From positions 1 through 64,000 of the IMG/VR virus record IMGVR_UViG_3300036719_002274: 64,000 bases of DNA, one strand, 5' to 3'. The translations under genes and the position numbers were made by a program. This stretch comes from a virus. This document shows, in pieces, positions 1-7,589 of this stretch (position 1 is its first letter; each line of letters starts with the position of its first letter). A model generated the notes under the pieces. That model ran no database searches. It had not been told where the DNA came from and worked only from the letters and a program-made list of their open reading frames with translations.

Positions 1-72
1 CGCTTCTAAATCAAGTGGTGCATAACCACCGACTCTATCTTCAACTGCTTCTCTGTATTCTTTTTCGCTCAT
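1..72 (-). CDS. Unknown protein, N-terminal fragment
   Basis: The reading frame starts at 72 (MSEKEYREAVEDR...) and runs off the left edge of the window, so only 24 residues are visible. A good ribosome-binding site (AAGGAAT) lies about 6 nt upstream, and the same AAGGAATAACAATATG start context is repeated for the next gene upstream (start 329). The fragment is too short for a functional call. Confidence 0.6.
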   Translation of the reverse strand, partial: MSEKEYREAVEDRVGGYAPLDLEA

Positions 73-83
73 ATTGTTATTCC

Positions 84-329
84 TTAATCTAAAAAGTTAA
101 CTATCAAATTTTTCTTGGTTAAATCCTCTTGATTTTTAGAAGCTCTGGCTTCTGCAATTTTGATAGCGGATTCGGTAAATAATAAACATCGTTCATTTTT
201 ACCGTTTGCATCTTCAACCCAAATTGCTATATATGTTTCGTTGGCGTTTGTGAATTTTGGTTTCTCTGTATTCCAAACTTTAATCAATCTTCCATTCTTT
301 ATGGTATTCTTATCTATTTTATTGCTCAT
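84..329 (-). CDS. Small unknown protein (81 aa)
   Basis: An 81-residue soluble protein with no transmembrane segment. It starts after an AAGGAAT ribosome-binding site identical to that of the next gene downstream, which suggests a duplicated or co-evolved translation start in one operon. The middle (ETYIAIWVEDANGK) looks like a beta-hairpin-rich small domain. No family is recognised. It lies in a minus-strand run of short genes ahead of the window edge. Confidence 0.65.
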   Translation of the reverse strand: MSNKIDKNTIKNGRLIKVWNTEKPKFTNANETYIAIWVEDANGKNERCLLFTESAIKIAEARASKNQEDLTKKNLIVNFLD

Positions 330-333
330 ATTG

Positions 334-549
334 TTATTCCTTTGTGTCTATACTATCATTATTAAATGCATTGTCAACACTCTTTCGATAATGATTACAT
401 AATTTACATGTTTTGGAGCCTTGTTCGTAGATATGTTTACCATACTGCCCATTTGATTGTCGGTTTTTCTTACAAAAGACATTTTTATTGATCTTTTTCT
501 TAAACGACTTCTTATCGTCGCTATTAACCCATTTATCCCAACTAGGCAT
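334..549 (-). CDS. Small basic protein with Cys motif (71 aa)
   Basis: A Lys-rich 71-residue protein. Its only striking feature is CKLCNH near residue 48, with a further Cys near residue 26, which could bind zinc but is not a recognised finger. It starts after GGGAGAA and sits 1 nt after the stop of the neighbouring gene at 551, so the two are likely co-transcribed. The function is unknown. Confidence 0.6.
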   Translation of the reverse strand: MPSWDKWVNSDDKKSFKKKINKNVFCKKNRQSNGQYGKHIYEQGSKTCKLCNHYRKSVDNAFNNDSIDTKE

Positions 550-550
550 G

Positions 551-946
551 TTATGTTTCTCCCTGATTCATCGACTCAATTTGTTTCATTCTATTTTCAG
601 CTTCTTTCTTAGATATTTCGTATCGTCTTGCTAACTCTGCAATCATCTTATCTCTATCCTCATTAACAACTTTCTTATCTCGTTTCAAATAACGAATCTT
701 CTTATATGATTTACTCTTATCAACCAATGTTAAGTAGAGTTTGTACCACATTTCCTTATCATCCGAAAGTCCTTTACAAAGTTTATTAGTGGTTTCGGAT
801 ACAAGTAAAGCATTTTGAGTTGAATTCATGCTAACCCAACGTTGTAACATATAAGGACTTTGTAAAGCGTCATTGAACTCATTATTATTTATAAGTTCTC
901 CGGTTTTATTTCGGAAGATATCATCAAGTATGTTGAAAATAGTCAT
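551..946 (-). CDS. Possible clamp-loader small subunit (gp62-like)
   Basis: A 131-residue, mostly helical protein. The central stretch (RWVSMNSTQNALLVSET, then a basic KKIRYLKRDKK segment, then IAELARRYEISKKEAENRM) has the general pattern of the short clamp-loader A subunits of marine T4-like phages. T4 gp62 itself is longer (187 aa), and no gp44-like AAA+ partner lies in this window. The assignment rests on pattern memory only and is tentative. It is 1 nt from the gene at 948 and shares its operon. Confidence 0.4.
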   Translation of the reverse strand: MTIFNILDDIFRNKTGELINNNEFNDALQSPYMLQRWVSMNSTQNALLVSETTNKLCKGLSDDKEMWYKLYLTLVDKSKSYKKIRYLKRDKKVVNEDRDKMIAELARRYEISKKEAENRMKQIESMNQGET

Positions 947-947
947 A

Positions 948-1508
948 TTACATCTTTGTTGTATTTATAAAGAGGTTATTCACTAGGTTGTAAAACATCC
1001 CATTTACCTCATCCATAAACTTATAGCATAATTCCTGTTCTAAATGCAAGGAAAAAGCTCTTGGAATTGCAGATTCTCCTGCATCATTATATAATCCAAG
1101 ATAAATTAGGATGGTTCCGTTAAGATTCTTGATATAATTCATTGATACGACACCATCTAATTGATTGATGCCACCATGTGAATGTTCCTTTTTCACAATG
1201 ATATCCGTGTTCATAATTTCCATTGGTGAATCTGTATACACCTTCTTGGAAAGTATGTTACCTACATTGGTGATAAATAGTTGTTGAATTGCCACACCAG
1301 CGTAATTAGTTGATTCGGGTATCTCTAAACAGAAGTTTAATGATTGGGTACTTTCACAAACCTTTTCATTTATAATCATTTTAACAGGTGAAATAAATGA
1401 TACTATATTACCAATTCGTAAAGTATGTCTATCAGAGTGATATTTATTAGCGAACTTCTTATTGAAAAAGTCGTTATCTAACAACTTAGGACTATTTGGT
1501 ATAATCAT
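948..1508 (-). CDS. Unknown phage protein (186 aa)
   Basis: A 186-residue protein with mixed alpha/beta composition, no membrane segment and no motif I recognise. Its start overlaps the stop of the dCMP deaminase gene in an ATGA, with GGAG upstream of the start, so it is translationally coupled to that gene. It is followed directly by the gp62-like gene. The neighbourhood suggests a role in nucleotide or replication metabolism, but nothing in the protein shows it. Confidence 0.7.
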   Translation of the reverse strand: MIIPNSPKLLDNDFFNKKFANKYHSDRHTLRIGNIVSFISPVKMIINEKVCESTQSLNFCLEIPESTNYAGVAIQQLFITNVGNILSKKVYTDSPMEIMNTDIIVKKEHSHGGINQLDGVVSMNYIKNLNGTILIYLGLYNDAGESAIPRAFSLHLEQELCYKFMDEVNGMFYNLVNNLFINTTKM

Positions 1509-2023
1509 GTTTGCTCCAAAATACGTATAATTACCCCTGCTCGATCAAAAATGTGTAAGGTATGATCCCAATTGTATTCTTTTGTTGACTCTTTAATAGC
1601 GGTTTTCATCACTACTTCAAAGATATCACTTTGTGCAATCATTCTAGCGCATGTGGAGCATGGGTAATAACCCTTTTCTGAAAATAGGTATAAAGTTGAA
1701 CCTGTTAAATCTTGTTTGGCATTTACAATAGCATTTTCTTCACTATGTACGGCATATGGGTATTTATTTTCTTTAGACCAATAATCGAATACTAATCCTT
1801 CTTTAGGCATTAAACTTGGAAGCATTTTATCTGTATTATAAATAACATGAAATCCATCATCATCAAATCCTTTTGGTAATCCATTGTATCCGATGGAAAG
1901 TACTTTATTATCCCTTACAATACAGCTACCATGCCTTGTAGAGGGGTCTTTGGAACGTTTTGATGCCAACTCCGCTATGCCCATAAACAATTCGTCCCAA
2001 CTAATGTAATCATTTCTCTTCAT
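1505..2023 (-). CDS. dCMP deaminase (dCTP/dCMP deaminase family)
   Basis: Deaminates dCMP to dUMP, feeding thymidylate synthesis; this fits the ThyX and dTMP kinase genes elsewhere in the window. The zinc and catalytic motifs are visible: HSE at residues 93-95 (the His-x-Glu motif) and PCSTC at 121-125. The frame is open further upstream, but I place the start at 2023 (MKRNDYISWDEL), giving 172 aa, because a promoter with its -10 box only 7 nt before this ATG lies directly upstream. No Shine-Dalgarno sequence is present, so the message is probably leaderless. It overlaps the next gene by 4 nt. Confidence 0.85.
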   Translation of the reverse strand: MKRNDYISWDELFMGIAELASKRSKDPSTRHGSCIVRDNKVLSIGYNGLPKGFDDDGFHVIYNTDKMLPSLMPKEGLVFDYWSKENKYPYAVHSEENAIVNAKQDLTGSTLYLFSEKGYYPCSTCARMIAQSDIFEVVMKTAIKESTKEYNWDHTLHIFDRAGVIIRILEQT

Positions 2024-2030
2024 GTTTAAT

Positions 2031-2058
2031 AATTTAACATATTTTGCTTGAATTGCAA
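2031..2058 (-). promoter_or_regulatory. Early promoter for dCMP deaminase gene
   Basis: TTGCAA (2058-2053), a 16-nt spacer, then TAAATT (2036-2031) on the minus strand. The start codon follows after 7 nt. The TTGCAATTCAAG portion is repeated at the plus-strand promoter at 29050. Confidence 0.6.
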
Positions 2059-2066
2059 GTCTAAAT

Positions 2067-2074
2067 GATAAATA
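2067..2074 (+). promoter_or_regulatory. Late promoter (GATAAATA)
   Basis: GATAAATA resembles the T4 late promoter TATAAATA. It faces the gene at 2104 and lies 9 nt from the -35 of the divergent deaminase promoter. Confidence 0.55.
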
Positions 2075-2103
2075 CTTATAAAGATTTACACAGGAGTACA
2101 CTT

Positions 2104-2541
2104 ATGGCAACAAAATTTGAAAAATACTTTAGCAAAACATTGATTAACGAAGCTGTTCCCGCACCTATGAATGATGCGGCTGCGCTTGATGCTTCCATTG
2201 AAAACCCTGCTGATAGAGCAAAATTAGGACAAGAAGTGTCTAATGTGGCTGTTGGTGCTGATAATGTCAACTCAAACGTTGAAGAACTCCGTGGTATTGC
2301 TGATGGTTATGCACAAGAATTGAATTCCATCTTGGAACGTGTTGTTGCCATCCATAATGATATTACTACTGGTTCATTAGCTCAACTTGGTATCAAAGTA
2401 GGTTCAAATATCCTTACAGGTATTCGTGCAGACTTGAGCAAATTAGCACAGGTTATTGGTGGTGGCGCAAATGACGCTATTATTAAACAAGAATCTGATA
2501 GAGCTAAAGAAGCTACAAAAACTGCTCCTACTAAAGTATAA
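2104..2541 (+). CDS. Putative capsid-packaged protein (145 aa)
   Basis: A 145-residue protein behind a late-type promoter, with ACAGGAG as ribosome-binding site. Its N-terminus (FEKYFSKTLINEAVPAP) matches the pattern of short leaders seen on at least nine other proteins here: an F-x-x-[FYL] start, then a hydrophobic-N/L-E-A/S site near residue 18, then Pro/Ala-rich sequence. In T4 such leaders target internal proteins to the prohead and are cut after Glu by protease gp21. The rest is helical (VNSNVEELRGIADGYAQEL) with a Gly-rich segment. Packaging is inferred; the body is not recognised. Confidence 0.65.
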   Translation: MATKFEKYFSKTLINEAVPAPMNDAAALDASIENPADRAKLGQEVSNVAVGADNVNSNVEELRGIADGYAQELNSILERVVAIHNDITTGSLAQLGIKVGSNILTGIRADLSKLAQVIGGGANDAIIKQESDRAKEATKTAPTKV

Positions 2542-2544
2542 CGA

Positions 2545-2572
2545 TTGACTTCAATATAAAATATGTTATCCT
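2545..2572 (+). promoter_or_regulatory. Early promoter for primase gene
   Basis: TTGACT (2545-2550), 16-nt spacer, TATCCT (2567-2572). The primase ATG follows after 7 nt (ACTAGGG), leaving no room for a functional ribosome-binding site. Confidence 0.6.
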
Positions 2573-2579
2573 ACTAGGG

Positions 2580-3587
2580 ATGAAACAATTGCCTTTCAAT
2601 TTAGTAGAGAAATATTTTAATATTTACGCAGGACAACCTAAGAAACTCGCAAAGGGTGATTTAAATGGTGGTTGTTGGCATTGCAGAGAAGGTAAATCTT
2701 GGGGTAAAAAACAAAGACTTTGGTTCTTACCTGATAAGGATTTAATTTACTGCTTCAATTGTAACATGTCATGGAATCCTCTAAACTGGATTAAACAAGT
2801 CTCAGGATTGAATTACAAAGAAATCCTTGAAGAAGCAAATGGCTTTGATCACTTTTATTCAGAGGATGCCGAAGAAGTGTTCACACCCGCTAAAAAAATG
2901 TCTACATTACCACTAGACTCAATTAATTTATCTGATCCAGTTCAAGTTAAGTATTACAGTGATAGTTATGTAGTTCAAGAAGCATTAAAAATCATTCATG
3001 AACGTAAACTAGATACTTGTGCAAATACTGCTGAATTGTACATCAGTTTGAAGGATTATGTTCATAAAAATCGTATATGTATACCCTTTAAAGATAGTGA
3101 TAATAAAATACGATTTTATCAAACACGAGCAATCTTTCAAAATGACGCAAATCGTGCAAAATATCTTTCCAAAGCTAATGCAGACAAGACTATTTTCGGG
3201 TTGAATAAAATCGATCCAGAATTTGAGTACTTATTAATCACAGAAGGTCCGATTGATAGTATGTTTATTGGTAAGAATGGTGTATCTATGGCAGGATTAA
3301 CTATTACCGATCATCAGAAGTCTTTATTAAGTAAGTATATAACTTTTCAGAGGATTTGGATATTGGATAATCAACTTGATAATGAAGATGTAGTTGAAAA
3401 GTACCAGAATCTTATTAAACAAAAAGAACGTGTTTTTATCTGGCCGAAAACTTATAAAGCCTTCAAAGATATTAATGAATTATGTTGCAAGGTAAATCTC
3501 AACTCAATTAAACCTGAATTCTTTATTGATAATTCGTATACAGATTTAAATGCGACATTACGATTGAATGAATCTATTAACCGTTAA
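2580..3587 (+). CDS. 61: DNA primase (T4 gp61-like)
   Basis: Primase that makes RNA primers for lagging-strand synthesis together with the gp41 helicase (gene at 33976). A zinc finger is visible at C32-x2-C35 and C58-x2-C61, followed by a linker and a TOPRIM domain with EGPIDS near residue 222 and an acidic ILDN stretch near 260. At 335 aa it is close to T4 gp61 (342 aa). The ATG lies 7 nt after a -10 box, so the message is likely leaderless. The 3' end overlaps the convergent gene at 3577 by 11 nt. Confidence 0.88.
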   Translation: MKQLPFNLVEKYFNIYAGQPKKLAKGDLNGGCWHCREGKSWGKKQRLWFLPDKDLIYCFNCNMSWNPLNWIKQVSGLNYKEILEEANGFDHFYSEDAEEVFTPAKKMSTLPLDSINLSDPVQVKYYSDSYVVQEALKIIHERKLDTCANTAELYISLKDYVHKNRICIPFKDSDNKIRFYQTRAIFQNDANRAKYLSKANADKTIFGLNKIDPEFEYLLITEGPIDSMFIGKNGVSMAGLTITDHQKSLLSKYITFQRIWILDNQLDNEDVVEKYQNLIKQKERVFIWPKTYKAFKDINELCCKVNLNSIKPEFFIDNSYTDLNATLRLNESINR

Positions 3588-4059
3588 GATATCGGTAATA
3601 ATCATCGAAAGGTAAATATAATGATGCATTTATTGGACTATCACTCTTCTTAATAAATTGTCCACTTTTTCTTGGTTGCAATTTAGATCGTCTTATTTTT
3701 TGAACTCTTGGTGAACTAGTAATTTGTTCTATTTCCGCACTTCTATCAGGTTTTGGTGGTGGTTGCGTCTGAGCTAATCTTAATGAAGATTTTCCAACAG
3801 GTGGAGCTACAACTTTAGGTGTTTGTTCTACTGCTGGTGCAGGTTTCGATGCAGGTGTAGAAACAACTGGTGCAGGTGCAGGTACATTTAAATCAGGTGT
3901 CTCTTCGTCCGATCCAACTCCTTTATCATGAGTTGATTCACCTTCTATCTCATTAAATATATCTACAAACTCTTTTCCATCCTTAGCAAAATCTGCTGGT
4001 CCAATTGGTGGAATTTCAACAGGATTTGATTTATTTTGTATTTTATCTTCTGTATTCAT
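3577..4059 (-). CDS. Pro/Ala-rich unknown protein (160 aa)
   Basis: A low-complexity, largely disordered protein: an acidic N-terminal third, a Pro/Ala/Val-rich middle (VPAPAPVVSTPASKPAPAV) and a basic C-terminal part with KIRRSKLQPRKSGQF. It is translated from AAGGTG just after the gene at 4068, in the same minus-strand late cluster as several Pro/Ala-rich proteins with leader-like N-termini. It lacks a clear leader of that type itself, although IFNE occurs near residue 35. The tail overlaps the convergent primase gene by 11 nt. Function unknown. Confidence 0.7.
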   Translation of the reverse strand: MNTEDKIQNKSNPVEIPPIGPADFAKDGKEFVDIFNEIEGESTHDKGVGSDEETPDLNVPAPAPVVSTPASKPAPAVEQTPKVVAPPVGKSSLRLAQTQPPPKPDRSAEIEQITSSPRVQKIRRSKLQPRKSGQFIKKSDSPINASLYLPFDDYYRYLNG

Positions 4060-4067
4060 TTTACACC

Positions 4068-4976
4068 TTACAATGTCATATTCGGACCTTTTGTATAGGT
4101 CTTAATATCACCACCAATAGCTTGTTTAGTTTTATTCCACATTCTACTAAGCGTATCACCTTTTTCTTCTTGTTTATCATATTCTAAAGCTTTTGCTCTA
4201 GTAATATAAATGATTTTAGGTAATTTCGAATTTGCTTGTTCTTGTCGTTTAATATAATCCATCATTGATAATTGGGCAGTTCTCATATTAATAATAGGTT
4301 CACCTAACTTAGTTTTAATACTATATTTTGCTCTTGATCTAATTTCCATATCAACAAAGTCACTTATTTTTGCATAATTTTGATTTTGTTGATGTATAAC
4401 ACCAGCAAAAGTTTTATATATTAATAATGGTAACGTTGTATATCCTGCATTAAAGGTTGTTGTATCAGTTATAGCTGGATTACCTTTTATTGTGCCATCT
4501 TCGTCAAATGGTTCACTTATTGCTGCTAATTGACTTTCTAATAATTCTAATAAACGTGTGAGTATAGTCTTACGTTTAGTATAAGTCGCTATGTTAGCTC
4601 TATGACGTTTAGAATTTGCTGTATTTAGATTAATGATAGCACGTTCTAGGTGATCTTGTACATACTCAATCTTTTTCTGTAAATAACCTGTCTCATTATT
4701 AAATGCATTTTCACGATTTTTAAGTTTATATCCCTTACCTAATGCATCTAAACTTTCACTTCCACCTACCAAATAAAATACACTACTAGCGTTATACTTT
4801 TCCGCCTTTTTAAATCCTATCCAATCATTACCTCTACCCTTTTTACTCCAATAAGCTTCAAGACTACCCAAAAGATCAAGAGGATTAGATACAGCAGGAG
4901 TACCATCAGCTTCTAATAAAACTGATGGCTCTATGCATTTCTTGGTCTTTTCGATGCTTTGGTTGAACTTATCCAT
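4068..4976 (-). CDS. Putative capsid-packaged protein (302 aa)
   Basis: A 302-residue, mostly helical protein starting MDKFNQSIEKTKKCIEPSVL. SVLLE followed by ADGTP near residues 19-24 has the hydrophobic-x-Glu/Ala form of the predicted prohead-protease sites in neighbouring proteins. The body includes a long basic helical segment (about residues 95-130, with HLERAIINLNTANSKRHRAN), and ends in ordinary mixed sequence. Its start overlaps the stop of the gene at 4976 by one base (TAATG). I do not recognise the family; packaging is inferred from the leader and the neighbours. Confidence 0.65.
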   Translation of the reverse strand: MDKFNQSIEKTKKCIEPSVLLEADGTPAVSNPLDLLGSLEAYWSKKGRGNDWIGFKKAEKYNASSVFYLVGGSESLDALGKGYKLKNRENAFNNETGYLQKKIEYVQDHLERAIINLNTANSKRHRANIATYTKRKTILTRLLELLESQLAAISEPFDEDGTIKGNPAITDTTTFNAGYTTLPLLIYKTFAGVIHQQNQNYAKISDFVDMEIRSRAKYSIKTKLGEPIINMRTAQLSMMDYIKRQEQANSKLPKIIYITRAKALEYDKQEEKGDTLSRMWNKTKQAIGGDIKTYTKGPNMTL

Positions 4977-5488
4977 TAATCACCATAATCATAGTTTTCA
5001 GGATCAGCAAATGGGTCTTCTTCAATTTCAGGATTTACACCAAGGGCTTTGGCTTCTTCTGATGACATACTTCCAAGTTGTCTACCTTCACCAGCACCAC
5101 CCTCTTCATCTCTATGACCCTTCATTCCAGATGGAGTCTCTTCTTTTGCAAGATTCTTCTCGTACTGATGCTGATCATAAAACTTCTCAACTTCATCAAA
5201 AGCTGCTGATGGTGAAATTTGACCGTTCTTAACCTGTCCAACAAGTCCCATACCAATCAAAAGCTTAGAATAATTCTTGCGTTCATCATGTGATAAATCC
5301 ACTGATTGCAATGCAAGTACTTCGTGTGCGTCAAACATGTCTTTAGGTCTGTACTTTCTTGACAAGATTGTAGCAACATCTACATCTGCACCTTCTGCTT
5401 CATCTGCAATATCTCCACCTTCAACAGGGGTTGGTTCTGCTGTTAAAGCCTCATTTACCATAATTTTATACAATTGATCAAATTTCAT
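4976..5488 (-). CDS. Putative capsid-packaged or core protein (170 aa)
   Basis: An acidic 170-residue protein. The N-terminus MKFDQLYKIMVNEALTAEP carries the FDxL start and VNE/A site shared by the packaged-protein candidates; a closely similar FDKLYASVLNEEE occurs inside the scaffold-like protein at 62848. A helical middle is followed by a very acidic, Gly-rich tail ending in FADPENYDYGD. A late-type promoter (AATAAATA) and a GGAG ribosome-binding site precede it. A prohead core or internal protein role is plausible but not shown. Confidence 0.65.
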   Translation of the reverse strand: MKFDQLYKIMVNEALTAEPTPVEGGDIADEAEGADVDVATILSRKYRPKDMFDAHEVLALQSVDLSHDERKNYSKLLIGMGLVGQVKNGQISPSAAFDEVEKFYDQHQYEKNLAKEETPSGMKGHRDEEGGAGEGRQLGSMSSEEAKALGVNPEIEEDPFADPENYDYGD

Positions 5489-5508
5489 GTGTTATTCTCC
5501 ATTTTAAT

Positions 5509-5516
5509 TATTTATT
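5509..5516 (-). promoter_or_regulatory. Late promoter (AATAAATA)
   Basis: AATAAATAATT on the minus strand, 20 nt upstream of the start at 5488; it overlaps the stop codon of the upstream gene (5512). Confidence 0.5.
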
Positions 5517-6123
5517 GAATTGCTTCACTAATAAGCGAATCTTTCTCAGAATAAGCTTCACCATCAGGAGTTAAATATAATTTAATTTGCTCTATCTTCT
5601 CTGGAATACTACCAAAAATCTCAATCATAGGACAAGAACCACCGACTTCATTGAACGGAAATATCCAACTTCGTCCCTTTGTATACGATTCTAAGATAAC
5701 ACTGTAGAAATTATCACATTCTACATCCTTTTGTTCAACTTTAGCATCATTCTCACCTTTTGCCATGAGTGGAAAATATAATAATACATCATAAAATGAC
5801 ATACACTGCTTTGTCAACATAATAGCTCTTTGGATCGTAATATCATCAAATCCTGCTTCATCTTTCGAAGCTTTCCAGAAAATATCCACCAAACTATCCA
5901 AAGATGTATTTAAATGCACTACATTCTTTGTTTTATTATACTCCATTGCTTTATCAATTCTGGCATTTAAAACTTTTAGTTGATCTTTTACTACATCGTC
6001 AGGATCACCGAAAGTTAATACAGAACTACCGAAATCGATTTTATAACTAGGCCAAACTTTCTTGAATGCATCAATAAATTCTGCCTGATCTGATTGTTTT
6101 ACTCCACAAAATCCTATTCTCAT
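5512..6123 (-). CDS. P-loop-like protein with degenerate Walker A
   Basis: The N-terminus MRIGFCGVKQSDQAEFIDAF has the strand-loop-helix shape of a P-loop kinase of the type often annotated as deoxynucleotide kinase or AAA ATPase in T4-like phages, but the G-x4-GK[ST] consensus is broken (GFCGVKQSDQ). The rest (KVWPSYKIDF, then FYDVLLYFPL near residue 115) is compatible with the same fold. Nucleotide binding is therefore doubtful. It has its own early-type promoter and an AAGGAAA ribosome-binding site, unlike the late genes around it, which suggests early expression. Confidence 0.6.
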   Translation of the reverse strand: MRIGFCGVKQSDQAEFIDAFKKVWPSYKIDFGSSVLTFGDPDDVVKDQLKVLNARIDKAMEYNKTKNVVHLNTSLDSLVDIFWKASKDEAGFDDITIQRAIMLTKQCMSFYDVLLYFPLMAKGENDAKVEQKDVECDNFYSVILESYTKGRSWIFPFNEVGGSCPMIEIFGSIPEKIEQIKLYLTPDGEAYSEKDSLISEAIQ

Positions 6124-6142
6124 AATTTGTTTCCTTTACAAG

Positions 6143-6170
6143 AATTTATCATACTTTGTGGATTAATCAA
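6143..6170 (-). promoter_or_regulatory. Early promoter for gene at 5512
   Basis: TTGATT (6170-6165), 16-nt spacer, TAAATT (6148-6143). The start at 6123 follows after a 19-nt leader containing AAGGAAA, so this copy is not leaderless. The -35 box overlaps the stop of the upstream gene. Confidence 0.6.
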
Positions 6171-6724
6171 GTATAATCCTCAGATGTTAAACTTAATGCT
6201 AGTGATAAATCTTTATAAGCATCTTCTGCATTGTCAACAGTTACTTCTTTATATTTTGAAGCAATTTCAGGATTTACTTCGACAGATGATTTATCAAACA
6301 TAGCTTTCCAAGCTAATTTAATCAATTCAAGCTTTTCACCAACTTCAACACCACCTTTTCCACCTTTACCAAAGTTTTTATTAAAATGTCTGTTGGCAGT
6401 AGGTGGTAAACGCTTCTGAATATCTTGTAAAACTTTATCTGCATTATGAATGTTTATTTGATCTGCATTAGTGATCAACATTTTACTCAAATTTGGTTCA
6501 GGTTCGATGTAAGCAGAAACGGCTGTTTGAATTAAAGCTGCTCGTGCTTGAGATGTTGGTTCTTTTTCAACTGGTTCAGGTGCAGGAGCTTCTGGTGCAG
6601 GATTTTCGGCAGGAGCTTCTGTTGCTGCTGGTGCAGTTCCCATATCGGGTGCTGGATTCACTGTAGGTAAATCAGCTTCCAATAACATCTTAAATTGTTC
6701 GATTAATGTGTCAAATTTACTCAT
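6167..6724 (-). CDS. Putative capsid-packaged protein (185 aa)
   Basis: MSKFDTLIEQFKMLLEADLP begins with the FDxL leader and a LLE/A site near residue 16. A disordered Pro/Ala/Glu-rich segment follows (residues about 20-55, with APAATEAPAENPAPEAPAPE), then a folded C-terminal domain of about 120 residues containing a Gly-rich GKGGKGGVEVG loop. The layout leader-linker-domain suggests a cargo protein. The start directly abuts the stop of the gene at 6725. I cannot name the C-terminal domain. Confidence 0.65.
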   Translation of the reverse strand: MSKFDTLIEQFKMLLEADLPTVNPAPDMGTAPAATEAPAENPAPEAPAPEPVEKEPTSQARAALIQTAVSAYIEPEPNLSKMLITNADQINIHNADKVLQDIQKRLPPTANRHFNKNFGKGGKGGVEVGEKLELIKLAWKAMFDKSSVEVNPEIASKYKEVTVDNAEDAYKDLSLALSLTSEDYT

Positions 6725-7279
6725 TTAGACTCCTGTTGTGGGTGCTGGTGCGACTGTGCCAGTTGGTGCAGGTGTGGCAGGTGCTTTTGCTTTTAATTTT
6801 GTAAGATAATCAGAAAAAGTCTTCTGCATAGTCGTATCACCCATAATTTTATCCATAACACTTGGAAGATTTTCGGCTGTTATACCATCTGCAACAACGG
6901 GTTGACCAGTTTTTGCATCAGTTGGAACAACATTTTGTTTTGGAACACCAGATGTACCCGGTGAAGATGCTGCTGTAGGTGCTGTTACTGGCACAGTTGG
7001 TGTTATTGCTCTACCTGTTTTTGGATCAATTTGTGGTGTCGTAGGGGAATTTGGTTGAGTTTCTGTGGTTGCTGGTGATCCTGCAATTGGTGATACCGCA
7101 GCTTGTCCAGCACCAGTTGTAGCACTAGTGGTGGTATTCGGTGTTGATTGTGCCACTACAGGTTGACCTGTCTTGGGATCAATTTGCGTTGCTGTTTTAG
7201 GTGCGTTAGGTGCTGATACTTGTCCTACAGCTTCATAAATCTTCATTTTTTGTTCAATAGCTCTGTCAAATTTTCTCAT
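6725..7279 (-). CDS. Putative capsid-packaged repeat protein (184 aa)
   Basis: A low-complexity Pro/Thr/Ala protein with an FDRAIEQKMKIYEAVGQ leader (IYE/A site at residues 14-17). The motif DPKTGQPVV, or close variants, occurs three times (near residues 36, 85 and 119). Only the last 60 residues look folded. A late promoter GATAAATA and AGGAGAA ribosome-binding site precede it. It is the first gene of a late unit reading into the genes at 6167 and below. Function unknown; packaging is inferred from the leader. Confidence 0.65.
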   Translation of the reverse strand: MRKFDRAIEQKMKIYEAVGQVSAPNAPKTATQIDPKTGQPVVAQSTPNTTTSATTGAGQAAVSPIAGSPATTETQPNSPTTPQIDPKTGRAITPTVPVTAPTAASSPGTSGVPKQNVVPTDAKTGQPVVADGITAENLPSVMDKIMGDTTMQKTFSDYLTKLKAKAPATPAPTGTVAPAPTTGV

Positions 7280-7300
7280 AAATTTCTCCTGTGTTTAAAG

Positions 7301-7308
7301 TATTTATC
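7301..7308 (-). promoter_or_regulatory. Late promoter (GATAAATA)
   Basis: GATAAATACTTTAA on the minus strand, 21 nt upstream of the start at 7279. Confidence 0.55.
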
Positions 7309-7398
7309 AAATGTTCTGCTAAATTACAACTCCAAAAGTATATCTTTGGTATTCTCTGAGCAAAGCGCAGCGTTTATTCAGCTTTGAAAATTGAAAAC

Positions 7399-7464
7399 CT
7401 TTTCTTCATTCTTTCTTTCTCTTTTTCTTTATACTTTCTTATTCTCTTTCTTTCTTACTTCTTT
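7399..7464. repeat. Pyrimidine-rich tract
   Basis: About 66 nt on the plus strand made almost entirely of C and T (repeated CTTT/TTTC units; only a few A). It lies in the 310-nt gene-free stretch 7280-7589, directly beside the phased AGCTTTATA repeats. It could be a duplex-unwinding or protein-binding element of an origin, but no function is shown. Confidence 0.6.
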
Positions 7465-7469
7465 GGGAA

Positions 7470-7580
7470 AGCTTTATAACAGCTTTATAAAGCTTTATAC
7501 AGCTTTACAAAAATTTATACAGCTTTATAAAGCTTTGTGCTTTAATTCTTAAAGCTATTATGTATTTATAAAGCTTTAAG
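7470..7580. repeat. Helically phased AGCTTTATA repeats
   Basis: Copies of AGCTTTATA or close variants (AGCTTTACA, AGCTTTGTG) start at 7470, 7481, 7491, 7501, 7521 and 7531, that is at 10-, 11- and 20-nt steps. Further relatives lie near 7552 and 7571. The phasing puts AT tracts on one face of the helix and predicts bent DNA. The element AAAGCTTT is palindromic. With the neighbouring pyrimidine tract this is the most origin-like sequence in the window; function is inferred. Confidence 0.7.
7563..7570 (-). promoter_or_regulatory. Late promoter upstream of repeat region
   Basis: A perfect TATAAATA on the minus strand, with no gene for about 280 nt downstream. A transcript from here would cross the AGCTTTATA repeats and the pyrimidine tract (purine-rich in the RNA) before reaching the gene at 7279. 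Confidence 0.5.
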
Positions 7581-7589
7581 GGCTTTATT

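Noticed and set aside
2065-2103. N-terminal extension of the gene at 2104
   Set aside because: The earlier ATG at 2065 overlaps the GATAAATA late box, so a transcript from this promoter would not include it; ATG 2104 has AGGAG upstream.
4300-7279. CRISPR array or tandem DNA repeats in the Pro/Ala-rich genes
   Set aside because: The repetition is at protein level (DPKTGQPVV and Pro/Ala runs) with irregular spacing; no direct repeat-spacer pattern is present.
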